A DNA stretch of 64,000 nt, taken from NCBI RefSeq assembly GCF_003265705.1, contig NW_020312785.1, forward strand, positions 126,906,981 through 126,970,980, written 5' to 3'. The notes under the pieces were generated by a model that was not told the DNA's origin, did not search any database, and worked only from the letters and a program-made list of their open reading frames with translations. Both the position numbers and the translations under genes were made by a program. Positions 1-10,520 of this stretch are shown here, one piece after another (positions within the stretch are counted from its first letter, which is position 1; every line of letters starts with the position of its first letter). The DNA comes from Callorhinus ursinus (lineage: Eukaryota > Chordata > Mammalia > Carnivora > Otariidae).

Positions 1-1073
1 AAAATAATAAGTGGCTCTCTTAAATATTTTTAAGTAAAATAGTTCTTGTTTTGCCAATGTGGCAACAGTGATAAAGAAGACCCAACTATTAAGGTGGCCT
101 GCTATTGTATAGTTACATTTTCTCTCTGGTGAAGTAAAATCTAAGAGACATACCCATCTTTTAATATGGGAATGTGTCTTTTAAGGCACCACTGATGATT
201 TTTAGTTCTACAGGAGGAACTCTCCTTTTAAGCTAAAACAAAAAAGATTTAGGCTAAACATAATTAAGAATTTTTGTCAGTGTGATTAAACACTGAAAAT
301 AGGATGGACGTTCAGAAAATATTTACATGATTCCAAATAATAAGGGGATTTAGCTCTCTAAGGACTGATCTATTTGATCAATTCAAAAGATGAATTCTTT
401 CTATCTGTGCAGGACCTAGCCTCCTTTGGAAGCACCAGCCTGGATCTGACAAACTTTTTAACTTGATAGGTAGGGCAGTGGTAACATCCCCTACTGTGAA
501 ATTGGACATTTTTTAATTGATATGTTGATTGGAGGGTACAAATAAGCATTTACTGGGTGGGAGCCCATGACGGTGACATCTTGGAATTCTTGAGACCACC
601 TGGCAAAATAAAGAAATGTTCTGTATTGTGCACGACTTTTGAAGAATTACCCACCAGCCAAGTAGGTAAGAGGCTGATTGTAATTATCTGTGCCTAAAAA
701 CAACAACTTTTCATAATAAACTCAAAGTATTTTAACACTGTTTAAATGTATGCTGAAAGCTGCAGAAATATAACTACTGTGTTTATGGAGTCGAGACCTT
801 GCTTTGTTTTATAAGGAATTTTATGTGGAGTGGTTAGCTATTTCAGAAAAGTACATGACAACAGCAATGCTGTTCGCGATATCTGGGACTTCAGTACAAA
901 CTCCTATATTAATCTGTATTTGTAGCTGTCACAATTTAGGGATTCTACAATTAGGTGGAAACATCTGGCTTGTTAATTTATCTTGTTGTACAGAAGTACC
1001 ACAGGGCTTGTGTATTGAAAAACGTATTATTTTATTCGAAATTACATTCCTTTTAAGTTTACACTATAATTTG
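1..1073. other. Intergenic, no recognised feature
   Basis: AT-rich unique sequence. No exon, RNA gene or repeat family that I recognise. The longest open frame (804-1094, 96 codons) has no protein-like features and runs into the SINE on its right, so I do not regard it as a gene. Confidence 0.6.
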
Positions 1074-1090
1074 AGAATTATATTAATTTT

Positions 1091-1271
1091 TTAAGATTTT
1101 ATTTATATGGGAGAGAGAGAGAGAGCACAAGCAGAGGGAGGGGCAGGGGGAGAGGGAGAAGGAGACTCCCCGCTGAGCGCAGAGCCTGATGCCTGGCTGG
1201 ATCCCAGGATTCTGAGATCATGACCTGAGCTGAAGGCAGATGCTTAATCAACTGAGCCACCCAGGTGCCCC
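1091..1271 (-). mobile_element. Can-SINE (SINEC), minus strand
   Basis: Reads right to left as a carnivore tRNA-Lys-derived SINE. The head GGGGCACCTGGGTGGCTCAG lies at the right end, followed by the box B-like part near 1195-1220, a pyrimidine-rich (GAGAGA on the plus strand) segment, and an A-rich AATAAAATCTTAAAA-type tail at the left. It is flanked by a 17-bp direct repeat with one mismatch (1074-1090 and 1273-1289, AGAATTATATTAATTTT type), as expected of L1-mediated insertion. It carries several substitutions, so it is not very recent. Confidence 0.93.
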
Positions 1272-1289
1272 AAGAATTGTATTAATTTT

Positions 1290-2130
1290 AAATGTGTATA
1301 AATAGTTCAGTAAATATATGATTTTCATTTCAGGATAGTAAAGGAGCATTACAAAAAGTACTTGTTACCAAAGGGAGTGGTGTGGCTGATAGTCCCGGCT
1401 ACTTTTCAATTAGATTATATGAAAGCTTCAGGTCCTGGACACCAGATGTGGAGAGGATTCTCATTCAATTTTAAAGGCATTTCTATTTACATAAATGGTT
1501 GAAAAAAATGACATGAAAATTTGGCAGACAAAAAATATCCTTAAGCAATTGTTAAGAATTCTTTTGATTTTTATATTCAGTCCCCTGGAATAACGAATGC
1601 TAAGGTTGGGATAGATCAAGAATCTTCTCTGAGAATCAGGAAATAATGCCCAAAGCCAAAGATAGAAAGATTTTTTTTTTTAACAGAATGCAAAATACCA
1701 TCATGGTGTTCTAAAGATTTGCCATATTATAAGGTAGAAGGAAAAGTATAAAAGTTCAGGTATGGAGATTAATGTGGAACCCTCCAAGGAGAAGATAGTG
1801 ATTGCAAGTTAGGAGTAAATGATTATTATGTTGGGGTGCATTTACATCATTGACATTGCACAGAATAGGGGTTATCCAGCCTTGCTCCCTAAACATAGAG
1901 GTTTCTTCAAGGTACATCAAGTTATATACTTAATTGAGGATGGGACATGCATATAGGCTCCCTCAAATCCTGCTTTTCTTCATATACAGCAGCAGTTCAG
2001 CACTGTTCAAACTTATATATTTGGGTTTCCAAGCATTTGTCATTTATGACAAATGTCATTTAATTTTTTTTTTTAATTCTTGGTTTTATAGACTGAATGA
2101 CACTGTTGTAACCCAAAGCTAGAGTTAACT
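1290..2130. other. Intergenic, no recognised feature
   Basis: No coding or repeat signal that I can name. The short open frame at 1934-2122 shows no recognisable domain. Confidence 0.5.
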
Positions 2131-2495
2131 TCTTAGTCTGTTCAGACTGCTATAGCACAATACTGCAGACTGGGTGGCTTATCAATAAGAGACACTAATT
2201 TATCACAGTTCTCTGGAAGTATAAGATCAAAGTGCCAGCATTGGTGGGTTCTGGTGAAGGCCCTCTTCCCAGATGCAGACTGCTGACTCCTTGCATCCTC
2301 ATATGGCAGAAGAAGCTAGGCAGCTCTATGGGGTCTCTTTTATAAGAGCACTAATCCCATTCAGGAGGGCCTCCCTGTCATGACCTAAGCACTTCCTAAG
2401 GGCTCCACCACCTAATACCACCACACTGGGCATTAGGATTCAACATATGAATTTTTGTTTGGGGTGGGGGAGGACACAAAATTTCAGTCCAGAGG
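2131..2495 (-). mobile_element. MaLR-type LTR (MST/MLT1 group), minus strand
   Basis: Matches the well-known mammalian LTR that ends (here read on the plus strand) with a 'TTAGTCTGTTCAGACTGCTAT' like motif, a 'GACTGGGTGGCTTAT' motif, a 'TTTATAAGAGCACTAATCCC' motif, a 'CACCACCTAATACC' motif and a 'CAACATATGAATTTT' motif close to the 5' end of the LTR. On the minus strand this gives the AATTCATATGTTGAA head and the AATAAA-like end of an ERVL-MaLR LTR. The family is assigned from memory; the exact subfamily is uncertain. Confidence 0.75.
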
Positions 2496-2524
2496 TTATG
2501 AAGTTGAGATAGACTGTTACATTG

Positions 2525-2965
2525 TTTGCCTCAATGAACCATGCCTCCCATACTCATCCCTTGTATAGTCCCCTCCCACACTGGCTCTTGGCTTGGTCAT
2601 ATGTCTTGCCTTGGTCAATAGGACATTAGTAAGCAGAGGCTTGATAAGCACTTGCTCATTATATCTCCCTTATTTCCCTACCTAGAACATTCCCTCTTGA
2701 GATGATCATAACTGTGAGGAAGCTCAATTCAACCACCGACAGTGGCCAAGTGATAAAGAATGAAGGAAATTAGCCAACAGCCAGAACTGAGGCCCCACGT
2801 ATATGAACACTAATGGAGGAGCCACAGGCCAGTCCCGACTATTTGAGCTTCCCCAGCTGAAGCCCTAACCAACAGGAAAGAGACAAGCCATCTTTTGCCC
2901 TGATGCTCAGAAGAGTGAACGAAAAAATAGCAGCTGTTTTAAGTCACTAAGTGACATAAGTTAAG
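2525..2965. repeat. Old LTR-like interspersed repeat, family not assigned
   Basis: The segment ends near 2930-2965 in 'GCAGCTGTTTTAAGTCACTAAG', a motif shared by several old mammalian LTRs (the 'TTTTAAGCCACTAAG' type). The interior has CCAATAGGACAT-type wording common in these elements. I cannot name the family, and the left boundary is a guess. Confidence 0.35.
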
Positions 2966-3292
2966 TGAAACAGGGAGCCTTCATGATCCCTTAGCTAAAG
3001 GACCAAGGCTACTGTATGTGTGAAACCAAAGGTGATATGTTTCAACTATTTTTCCAAAGAAATGCTGCTCAGAGTCCCTGCCCCTCTTCTCTGGGTCAAA
3101 ATTCAAAGTGTCTCTGAATGTAATAAATAATACTTTCCAATATAAAATAATATAAGGGTTTGGGCATGACATGGATTAAATTATTTCCTATTTGTTTGTT
3201 TTAAATGTCAGTGACATGCCATTTCTGTGGCATCAGTGGCAATTCTCAAGAATAGAAAATGATGTGGAAAATTGTAAATTTGGTTCTTTTTT

Positions 3293-3490
3293 TTTTTTAA
3301 AGATTTTATTTATTTATTTGGCAGAGAGATACAGAGAGAGAACAATTAGGCAGAGAGGCAGGCAGAGGGAGAGGGAGAAGCAGGCTCCCCGCCGAGCAGA
3401 GAGCCCGATGCGGGGCTTGATCCCAGGACCCTGGGATTATGACCTGAGCCGAAGGCAGACACTTAACCAACTGAGCCACCCAGGCGCCCC
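3293..3490 (-). mobile_element. Can-SINE (SINEC), minus strand
   Basis: The head CCACCCAGGCGCCCC (reverse complement GGGGCGCCTGGGTGG) is at 3476-3490. The body contains the box B-like region near 3400-3440 and a purine-rich GAGAGA segment. The A-rich tail appears as AAAGATTTTATTTATTTATTT at the left. The CpG-containing consensus head is intact, so this copy looks fairly young. Confidence 0.95.
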
Positions 3491-3505
3491 GATTCTTTTT
3501 TTTTT

Positions 3506-3679
3506 CACTACTGGGTATTTACCCCAAAGATGCAAATGTAGTGATCCGAAGGGGTACATGCACCCCAATGTTTATAGCAGCAATGTCCACAATAGCCAAA
3601 CTATGGAAAGAGCCAAGATGTCCATCGACAGATGAATGGATAAAGAAGATGGTGTGTGTGTGTGTGTGTGTGTGTGTAT

Positions 3680-3728
<49 letters not shown>

Positions 3729-3768
3729 ATGGAATATTATGCAGCCATCAAAAGGAATGAAATCTTGC
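3506..3768 (+). mobile_element. L1 ORF2 3'-region fragment
   Basis: Parallels the young L1 copies at 7680-7880 and (on the minus strand) 30450-30670: CTACTGGGTATTTACCCC, ...TTTATAGCAGCAATGTCCAC, ...GAATGGATAAAGAAG and GGAATATTATGCAGCCATC. It lacks the rest of ORF2, the L1 3' UTR and an L1 poly(A) tail, so it did not insert alone in plus orientation by normal target-primed reverse transcription. A TG/CA microsatellite has expanded inside it at the position where other copies have a short TATATA. Confidence 0.9.
3651..3728. repeat. (TG)n-TATACATA-(CA)n microsatellite
   Basis: About 26 nt of TG, then TATACATA, then about 48 nt of CA. The arrangement is an imperfect inverted repeat and could form a hairpin or Z-DNA. 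It is embedded in the L1 fragment, so it arose after or during L1 retrotransposition. Confidence 0.97.
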
Positions 3769-3784
3769 AATTTGGTTCTTTTTT

Positions 3785-4394
3785 AAAATAAAAATTCAAC
3801 AGATGAAATTTCTTTTTCTATTTAGAGAGTAGAAGTCATATTCCACAGTTCACTGCATTTGCAGAGTAAGAGCATTAGTATTCATTTACTGGTATATAGT
3901 TTGCCATGTAAATTGACTTTAACAACCATATCCTGCAAGACACTTAGAAATCTTTAACTATTTGTATCTTTTTAATACACAAATTTGGCTCTACCTCCTA
4001 TTGCCTATGTTTTCGCCTGAAGTATGAGGGCATGGTATTTTAATTCCTCCATCAGCTATACATTTGGGTGAAATTTGCTCATCTACTGTGTAAGATCTGT
4101 AAGCTCTCAATTGATGCCAGGAAGTCCACCCACACCTCCTGTTCTGGCCATGATCTCACCAGCCCCTACTCTGCCCTGATTGAATAATTGTTTCAATAAA
4201 AATAAGTGTAAGCTCTCAGTTAGTATAAATGAGTAGTTGTGTGGAAAATCTTGTTTCATCCTGCTACCAGCTTGAAAGGATGTGCTGTCTCTAAATGTGT
4301 ACCACTTGGGAAACACATGCTGGGACTTCTAAAGTCTCAAAAACCACCAAGGTGAAAAGTCCCCCAATAGCAATAGCAAAATCTCAGTTATTTT
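3785..4394. other. Intergenic, no recognised feature
   Basis: Mostly unique sequence; nothing assignable. Confidence 0.5.
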
Positions 4395-4540
4395 GTTCCC
4401 TCTCTATCCTAACATAAGACTTTGTACAAGTCACAAAACTTCTGTGTCTCAATTCACCCAAAACTAGACTGAAATTTTTAAATTAAGTGATTGCTGAGAG
4501 GATAAAATGAGGAGGTACAATTATATGTAAATCTGTTTTG
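4395..4540 (+). repeat. MIR-like fragment
   Basis: The order 'ACAAGTCAC...ACTTCTGTGTCTCA...' followed by 'GAGAGGATAAAATGAGG' resembles the MIR core and 3' part (loss of the CTCAGTTTCCTC segment is visible). Highly diverged; low certainty. Confidence 0.4.
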
Positions 4541-4683
4541 ATATTATCCTTGTGGGGGGGCAGGTAGAGAGAAGTACGTGCTAATATATATCATTGTATA
4601 AATCCAAGATAGTACTTTTATAAGCATTGTTATTTAAAATTTGAAATGGAAAAAATTAAAATTAAAAATTAAAAATCTGGTTA

Positions 4684-5162
4684 AGCTTATGTGTCAACTT
4701 GACTGGGCCACAGGATGCCCAGATATCTGGTTAGACATTATTTCTGGGTGTTTCTTGAGGGTGTTTCCAGAAGAGATTAAGATTTGAATTAGTGGAATTA
4801 GTGAAGCAGATATCCCTCCACAGTGTGGGTGGGCATTATCTAATCTGTTGAAATCCTGAATAGAACAAAGGGTAAGGGAAGATTTAATTCACTCTGACCC
4901 CAAGCTAGAACATCAATCTGCTCTCAGTGCTCCTGGTTCTGAGATTATCAGACTTTGAGTAGAATCTATAACATCACCTCCCCAGCTCTCAGTCCTCTGA
5001 ACTATACCACCCACTTTCATGGGTCTCCAGCTTGCAGAAAGACGATAGGACCTCTTAGTCTCCATAATCACATGAACAGGGACCTTATAATCAATCTCTC
5101 TCACTCTCTCTCAATCTCTCCTATTGGTTCTGTTTCTCATTGGAGAACCCTGGTCAATATAA
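4684..5162 (+). mobile_element. Old mammalian LTR-like element ('GTGTCAACTTGACTGGGCC' type)
   Basis: Starts near GTGTCAACTTGACTGGGCCA, followed by ATGCCCAGATATCTGG and GGGTGTTTC..GAGGGTGTTT, a middle with AATCTGTTGAAATCCTGAATAG, and an end with CCTATTGGTTCTGTTTCTC and GAGAACCCTGGTCAATAT. I recognise this order as a common mammalian interspersed repeat. Its end resembles MaLR LTR ends (..ACTAATACA), so LTR is the likeliest class, but I do not assign a family name. Confidence 0.65.
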
Positions 5163-5206
5163 CCATCTATAAATTGGCAAAGGAAACATTTTAAAATCAA
5201 GTGTAG

Positions 5207-5409
5207 GGGCACCTGGGTGGCTCAGTCAGTCAAGCATCTGCCTTGGGCTCAGGTCATGATATCAGAGTCCTGGAATTGAGCCCCACATCAGGCTCCTTGC
5301 TCAGCAGTGGAGTCTACTTCTCCCTCTGCCTCTCCCTCTGTCCCTGCTTGTGTACTCTCTCTCTCTATCTCTCAAATAAATAAAATCTTAAAAAAAATAA
5401 AAAATAAAT
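5207..5409 (+). mobile_element. Can-SINE (SINEC), plus strand
   Basis: GGGGCACCTGGGTGGCTCAG head, GGTCATGATATC and AATTGAGCCCCAC box B-like region, a CT-rich segment, and an AAATAAATAAAATCTTAAAA tail. It is flanked by a 14-bp direct repeat with one mismatch, AAAATCAAGTGTAG at 5193-5206 and AAAATCAAGAGTAG at 5410-5423. CpGs of the consensus head are mostly decayed. Confidence 0.95.
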
Positions 5410-5423
5410 AAAATCAAGAGTAG

Positions 5424-6535
5424 CTTTCTAAAATTTAGGCATTGAGTAGATTCCCCAATTGCTTTGACAAAAACAAGTGTAAACTGAATTTTTAAGTTAA
5501 ATTCTATTTTTCTTACAATGAGATTGGGTTTCCAAGACAAACTAAAATGTATACAAAGAGCCACAGCTCAAAGGAGTATATGCTTAAACAGCTAAATTAC
5601 TTTAACCTTTAAGCTATCATCCAGTGCTTTTGCAGAATAAATTTAAAAGAGATTTTTTTTCTGTTTTATTTTAAACTACACTATTGTATAAACTTACTTC
5701 CTTGATTCTTCAAACATGACCTAATCCAATAGGAGGTTACCACATCTCAAATATTTCTGGGGTTCTTAGGAAAGGGAAACATAGGTGGGAAAAAAATATA
5801 GCCATCCTAGCAGGCTGTCATGGAGAATCTCAAAATGAGAAGCCAGAAACCACCACGTCATTTCAATTTAAATGAACATCCAGGGCAGTATTAGAAGGAA
5901 GAGGTAGGAGGCTGTGAGTTGGGAAGGAGAATGAAATCACATGTTGGTGGTGGACGGGAAGTAATGGAGGAATGTTTATGGTTATGTCAAATTAATTTCG
6001 GTAATTTTATTCTGCTATCACCTGACAGTTTTATCCCCTTCCCCAATCTTCTGCTCCCACAGCATGAAGTTTGTGGTACAATTTTTATATACTAGGAAGG
6101 GCCCTGATTACAGGAATCTTCAAAGCTCTCGAGGAGCCAAGGTGAACACCAACATAGAATCAATTCCATTGTGTAATAAGAATGTATTGGATGGAAAGCC
6201 TCAAGACACAGGTTCCTCCCACTTCTGCAAGGTGCATTTGCAGAAGTCACTCAATCTTTCTATTAAGTACCAAGCCTAATGGAAAACAATTTTAAACACG
6301 GGGTCACTCAGAGAATGCTGCGCTCATGTGCTCTCCTTGAGCAATCTACCTGAGGTGAGCCTTATCCAACCAAGAGATGGCTGGGAAAATTTGGCAAACA
6401 GACCAGTAGTGAGTGTTTCATGTATTTAATTATAGAACTGAGTCTAAAACAAAAAGTGAAAGACTACTATGTATGTATAATGTGCTCTGATAAAATAAAA
6501 GGAATGCAACTAAAAAATAGGAGAATATGGGGGAT
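5424..6535. other. Intergenic, no recognised feature
   Basis: Unique AT-rich sequence. The open frame at 6064-6279 has no recognisable domain. Confidence 0.5.
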
Positions 6536-6539
6536 TCAA

Positions 6540-6655
6540 GAGAACACTCGCTATGATGAACACTGAGTAATGTACAGCATTGTTGAATCACTGTATTGTA
6601 CACCTGAAACTAATATAACACTATATGTTAATAATACAGGAATTAAAATTTAAAA
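6540..6655 (+). mobile_element. L1 3' UTR end fragment
   Basis: ATGATGAACACTGAGTAATG, then ...GTTGAATCACTGTATTGTACACC.. and ..ACACTATATGTTAAT, the terminal part of carnivore L1 3' UTRs, then an A-rich tail. Only about 115 bp remain, so this is a very short 5'-truncated copy. Confidence 0.75.
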
Positions 6656-7060
6656 ACTTAATAAAAATGGGAGGATAGGAGAGAGAGAAAAGAAAGTAGA
6701 ATAAGTTATAGGCTGTTGTGTAGGAATACTAATGAACACTAGCCAACCAGACAGTAAAAAATAAGAGAAAGGGAGATCAAGGGTACTTGAAAAGGTATAC
6801 ATGTAAACAACAACAAAAGCAAAAATCCAAATCTTCAAAATACCAAAAGAAATTTTTAAAGCAAGGAAGACACACAAAATATAGAAAGAAACAGTAAATA
6901 TAACATAACACAGAAATTATTAAATAATAATATACACAGCTGAGACCAAACATATCAATTACAACAAAAGTTTCTTTTAAAGGAAAAACATTTTCAAACT
7001 GGCTCCTTCAGTAAAATCTACCTCTAGGTGTATTTAGAGAATACCTGAAAGATAATGATT

Positions 7061-8290
7061 TAAAAGGGCTAATATCCAAAATCTATAAAGAACTTAACAA
7101 ACTCAACACCCAAAGAACAAATAATCCAATCAAGAAATGGGCAGAAGACATGAACAGACACTTATGCAAAGAAGACATCCAAATGGGGCACCTGGGTGGC
7201 TCAGTTGGTTAAACGATTGCCTTCGTCTCAGGTCATGATCCTGGAGTCCCGGGATCAAGTCCCGCATCGGGGTCCCTGCTGCTCAGCGGGGAGTCTGCTT
7301 CTCCCTCTGACCCTCCCCCCTCTCATGTGTTCTCTCTCTCTCTCTCTCATTCTCACTCTCTCAAATAAATAAATAAATAAAACCTTTAAAAAAAAAAAAG
7401 AAGACATCCAAATGGCCAACAGACACATGAAAAAGTGTTCAACATCACTTGGTATCAGGGAAATCCAAATCAAAACCTCAATGAGATACCACCTCACACC
7501 AGACAGAATGGCTAAAATTAATAAGACAGGAAACGACAGATGTTGGTGAGGATGCGGAGAAAGGGGAACCCTCTTACACTGTTGGTGGGAATGCAAGCTG
7601 GTGCACCCACTCTGGAAAAACCTCCAGTGTGGAGATTCCTCAAAAAGTTGAAAATAGAACTATCCTACGACCCAGCAATTGCACTATTAGGTATTTACCC
7701 CAAAGATACAAATGTAGTGATCCAAAGGGGCACCTGTACCCCAATATTTATAGCAGCAATGTCCACAATAGCCAAACTATGGAAAGAGCCTAGATGTCCA
7801 TCAACAGATGAATGGATAAAGAAGGTATGGCATATGTATACAATGGAATATTATGCAGCCATCAAAAAATGAAATCTTGCCATTTGCAATAATGTGGATG
7901 GAACTAGAGGGTATTATGCTTAGCGAAATAAGTCAATCAGAGAAAGATAAGTATCATATGATCTCACTAATATGTGGAATTTGAGAAACAAGACAGAGGA
8001 TCATAGGCGAAAGGAGGGAATAATGAAACAAGATGAAATCAGAGAGGGAGACAAACCGTAAGAGACTCTTAATCTCAGGAAACAAACTGAGGGTTGCTGG
8101 AGTGGTGGGGGGTGGGAGAGATGGGGTGGCTGGGTGATGGATGTTGGGGAGGGTATGTGCTATGGTGAGCCCTGTGAATTGTGTAAGGCTGATGAATCAC
8201 AGACCTGTACCCTTGAAACAAATGATATATGTTAAAATTTAATTTAATTTAATTTAATTTAAAAAAAATAAATAAAAAATAAAAGGCCTA
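7061..8290 (+). mobile_element. 5'-truncated L1 (ORF2 3' part and 3' UTR), plus strand
   Basis: Begins inside the ORF2 3' region (CTAATATCCAAAATCTATAAAG), continues through the ORF2 C-terminal coding part (a readable frame of about 110 codons at 7540-7872 with the W-R-F-L-K-K-L-K motif), and ends with a G-rich 3' UTR (7990-8235) and an AATTT-repeat tail to about 8279. The junctions share TAAAAGGGCTA (7061-7071) and TAAAAGGCCTA (8280-8290), a short probable target-site duplication. A SINE interrupts it. No intact ORF. Confidence 0.9.
7187..7396 (+). mobile_element. Can-SINE (SINEC) nested in L1
   Basis: GGGCACCTGGGTGGCTCAGT head, CCCGGGATCAAGTCCCGC box B region, a CT-rich segment, and an AAATAAATAAATAAATAAAACC tail. 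A perfect 19-bp target-site duplication, AAAGAAGACATCCAAATGG, lies at 7168-7186 and 7397-7415 and restores the L1 reading when one copy is removed. This is the youngest layer of the nest. Confidence 0.98.
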
Positions 8291-8474
8291 AAAATAGAGG
8301 AAAGGACAAAGGCATAAGGAAAAAAAATGAAAGAACAGGATTCTAATCCTGATAGCCAGATAAAGTCAAATTCAGACCAAAAAACAAAAATAAAAACAAA
8401 GAACAAGTAACATTAAATGAGACAAAAACACAGTATAAAGCTAAGAATACATGTTCGGGAAGAAAAAAAAAAAA

Positions 8475-8580
8475 CAGCATTGAGTTCTACTTCTAGTTCT
8501 TTCTGTAACTTTGAGTTAGGCAAGTTCACTACCCTGAGTGTAAATTTCCTCCATACTAAATGATAATAATAAATTTACCG
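8475..8580 (+). repeat. MIR-like fragment
   Basis: TGAGTTCTACTTCTAG...AACTTTGAGTTAGGCAAGTTCACT..CTGAGTGTAAATTTCC..AATGATAATAATAA follows the MIR order (central GTGACCTTGGGCAAGT, then CTCAGTTTCC, then AATAATA). Diverged. Confidence 0.55.
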
Positions 8581-10520
8581 AACAGAGTCCTTTCCTTCTG
8601 CCATAAATATAATCCACATTCAAACAACGGGGAAACAATTCCTGTCACCCACCAGATGCTTTAATGCTGAGTGGAACATACAAGCTCTATTAGCTTGTAT
8701 CCAGAATATTTTTATAAGCTTCTCTAGATGTTTGTTTTTTTTTTAAAGTGTATTATTTAAAACTAAGAACCTCCTGTCCTTTCTGGATTTCTAAAATGAC
8801 GGAACCATATTTTTGGCTGTGGGTTTCCGAAGGCAGTATCCATAGTCCCCTGCGGTAAACACAAAGAGAAAAAAACTTACAAAAGCTCATCCAGATTTTC
8901 AGCAAACCCACTCCTTTTTCCTCCTTTGGAATTAACACATGTTTATTGAATTCTACTATATACTGGGCACATATGGCCCTCTTTCTTGCATTGTAATTTA
9001 TCTCAATTCCACAAGACTTCGTCGAGGGACTACTGTGGCAGGCACTAAGTGCTGCCAGAGTGGCAGCTACCAACAGCAGACACAGTTCTCAGTGACCTCG
9101 CAAGGTGGCCTGAATTTCCACCTCCTTATTTATTTCTAAGGAGTTCTCATACTCCTGCCCTATAGATTCTGAAAATGATTACTCCTCCGCAGATCAGTCT
9201 GGAAGACCTTGACACATTGATATGCCGAGGTAGTTAAAGCCTGCACCCATCAGCCTATAGGATTTTCTACTGTGAATCAATAGGGAACCCCCAGCTTGGC
9301 CTTACCCTGAATCACAAAAGAAATTTTTCATCAAAGAACTAAAAGAAGGAAAAAAGAAGGGAGTAATACAGAAAGGAGGGAGATTGTAAGAGATAAAAGC
9401 AGAAAGAAGGGAAGAAAGAAGACAGAGAGAGAGAAAAATACCTTGTATATATTTATAGATTTTTCAAATGCCACATAATTTGGCCTTTGAATATCACTAG
9501 AATGTACCTGTCTCTGACTTCAGCTTTTGCATTATGTATTTATGTAAAATACATGTAGCCAGGAGGAGCCTTTGAAATTCTCATTACTATTCCTTGGGGG
9601 GGAATTATAAACTTGTTCCTGCTCATACAAACTCAGAGAGAGCTGTCCGCAATCCTCTGCAATATAATTATTCAATCTGAACCTGTTATATGTCTCTCTT
9701 CTCTTTCCTGCCATCTGATTAACTGACATGCAATTATCCTGTGATTATTGTATTTCATTAATACCTTTGGATCCTGTGTTCCCATTTTGTTGTACCATCA
9801 TTTGATTTTAAATGCATTAAATATAATCAGTTTAATCCCAGCTATACTATATCAAATAGTTTGCCACCTACAGAATTTCCAGATATATTTTCAGTTTGCA
9901 CAGTAAATACAGAATTGAGGCCTCACCCTGACTGAAAAACAGGCACTATTCATTAGAAGAGTAGAAACTGAAAGAACTGACAAGAGTTGAAGATTTGAAG
10001 GCAATTTTGGCATACAGTTTATCCGGTATCACACAAGTACCCGAATGAACCATTTACTTATGGGAACATAGAGCAAAGTCCATAATAAAAACTCAAATAT
10101 TGGAGCAGTTGTGGCTGTAGGGCCTAAACAATATGATAATATAAAAATACTTTTATTATTAACAAAGTGTATCATAATCATGAGTTTTAACAGTTCATCA
10201 TTGACTTTGCCTATGGATTCCTGCTTTGTATCAAGATAATGCAAATTTAATTTTTAACACTGTAAATATTGTGATGTTTTCTAAGAGTTTAGATAGTGAA
10301 AATAAGAACAATCCCAATACCAATGTTAGCATGACCCAGACATCACCAAAAAAGAAAGCTAAATGTCTGTGTTATTTTAATAACAGATGGAAGTACAACT
10401 GGGCTAAGGAGGTAAATGATCACAACAGTGCATATTAAATAGTATGCTAGAAAGAATTTGGAAATGGGCAAGGTGGAGGAGGAGATATGAAAGCACAGAT
10501 TGAGACCGAATCTCACAAAT
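8581..10520. other. Intergenic, mostly unique
   Basis: No gene seen. It includes a purine-rich (GA/AAG) stretch at about 9320-9440 and, near 8938-8975, a short piece (TTTATTGAATTCTACTATATACTGGGC) resembling the start of reverse-oriented MIR. The remainder is unassigned. Confidence 0.5.

Larger units (their letters stand above)
3277..3784 (-). mobile_element. Composite retroinsertion: SINE plus antisense L1 fragment within one direct repeat
   Basis: A 16-bp exact direct repeat, AATTTGGTTCTTTTTT, occurs at 3277-3292 and 3769-3784 and encloses a minus-strand SINEC (about 3293-3490) and a plus-strand L1 ORF2 fragment (3506-3768). Between SINE and L1 lies GATTCTTTTTTTTTT (3491-3505), a third near-copy of the flank. 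Read on the minus strand, the repeat begins with A-rich sequence then GAACC, as expected at an L1 endonuclease site. Two histories fit: one chimeric or 5'-transducing insertion, or an antisense L1 RNA retrocopy with an A10 tail that was later hit by a SINE at its tail. Confidence 0.6.
6890..8470 (+). mobile_element. Old L1 fragment (host of nested insertion), plus strand
   Basis: The left part (about 6890-7060) carries an L1 endonuclease-region wording (ATCAATTACAAC.., CTTTTAAAGGAAAAACATTTTCAAACTGG, AATCTACCTCTA). It resumes after the younger L1 at about 8281-8470 with AGATAAAGTCAAATTCAGACC, matching the next stretch of the same ORF. Highly diverged, so boundaries are approximate. Confidence 0.5.

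Noticed and set aside
804..1094. 96-codon open frame, plus strand
   Set aside because: No domain signature, no exon-like composition; frame ends within the SINE tail.
3519..3786. Open frames through the TG/CA repeat and L1 piece
   Set aside because: They consist of L1 ORF2 and microsatellite translated in several frames.
5230..5300. tRNA-like sequence in the SINE heads (here and in the other SINEs)
   Set aside because: They are parts of Can-SINE retroposons, not functional tRNA genes; lack a proper cloverleaf.
7255..7596. 113-codon minus-strand open frame
   Set aside because: It runs antisense to the SINE and L1 3' end.
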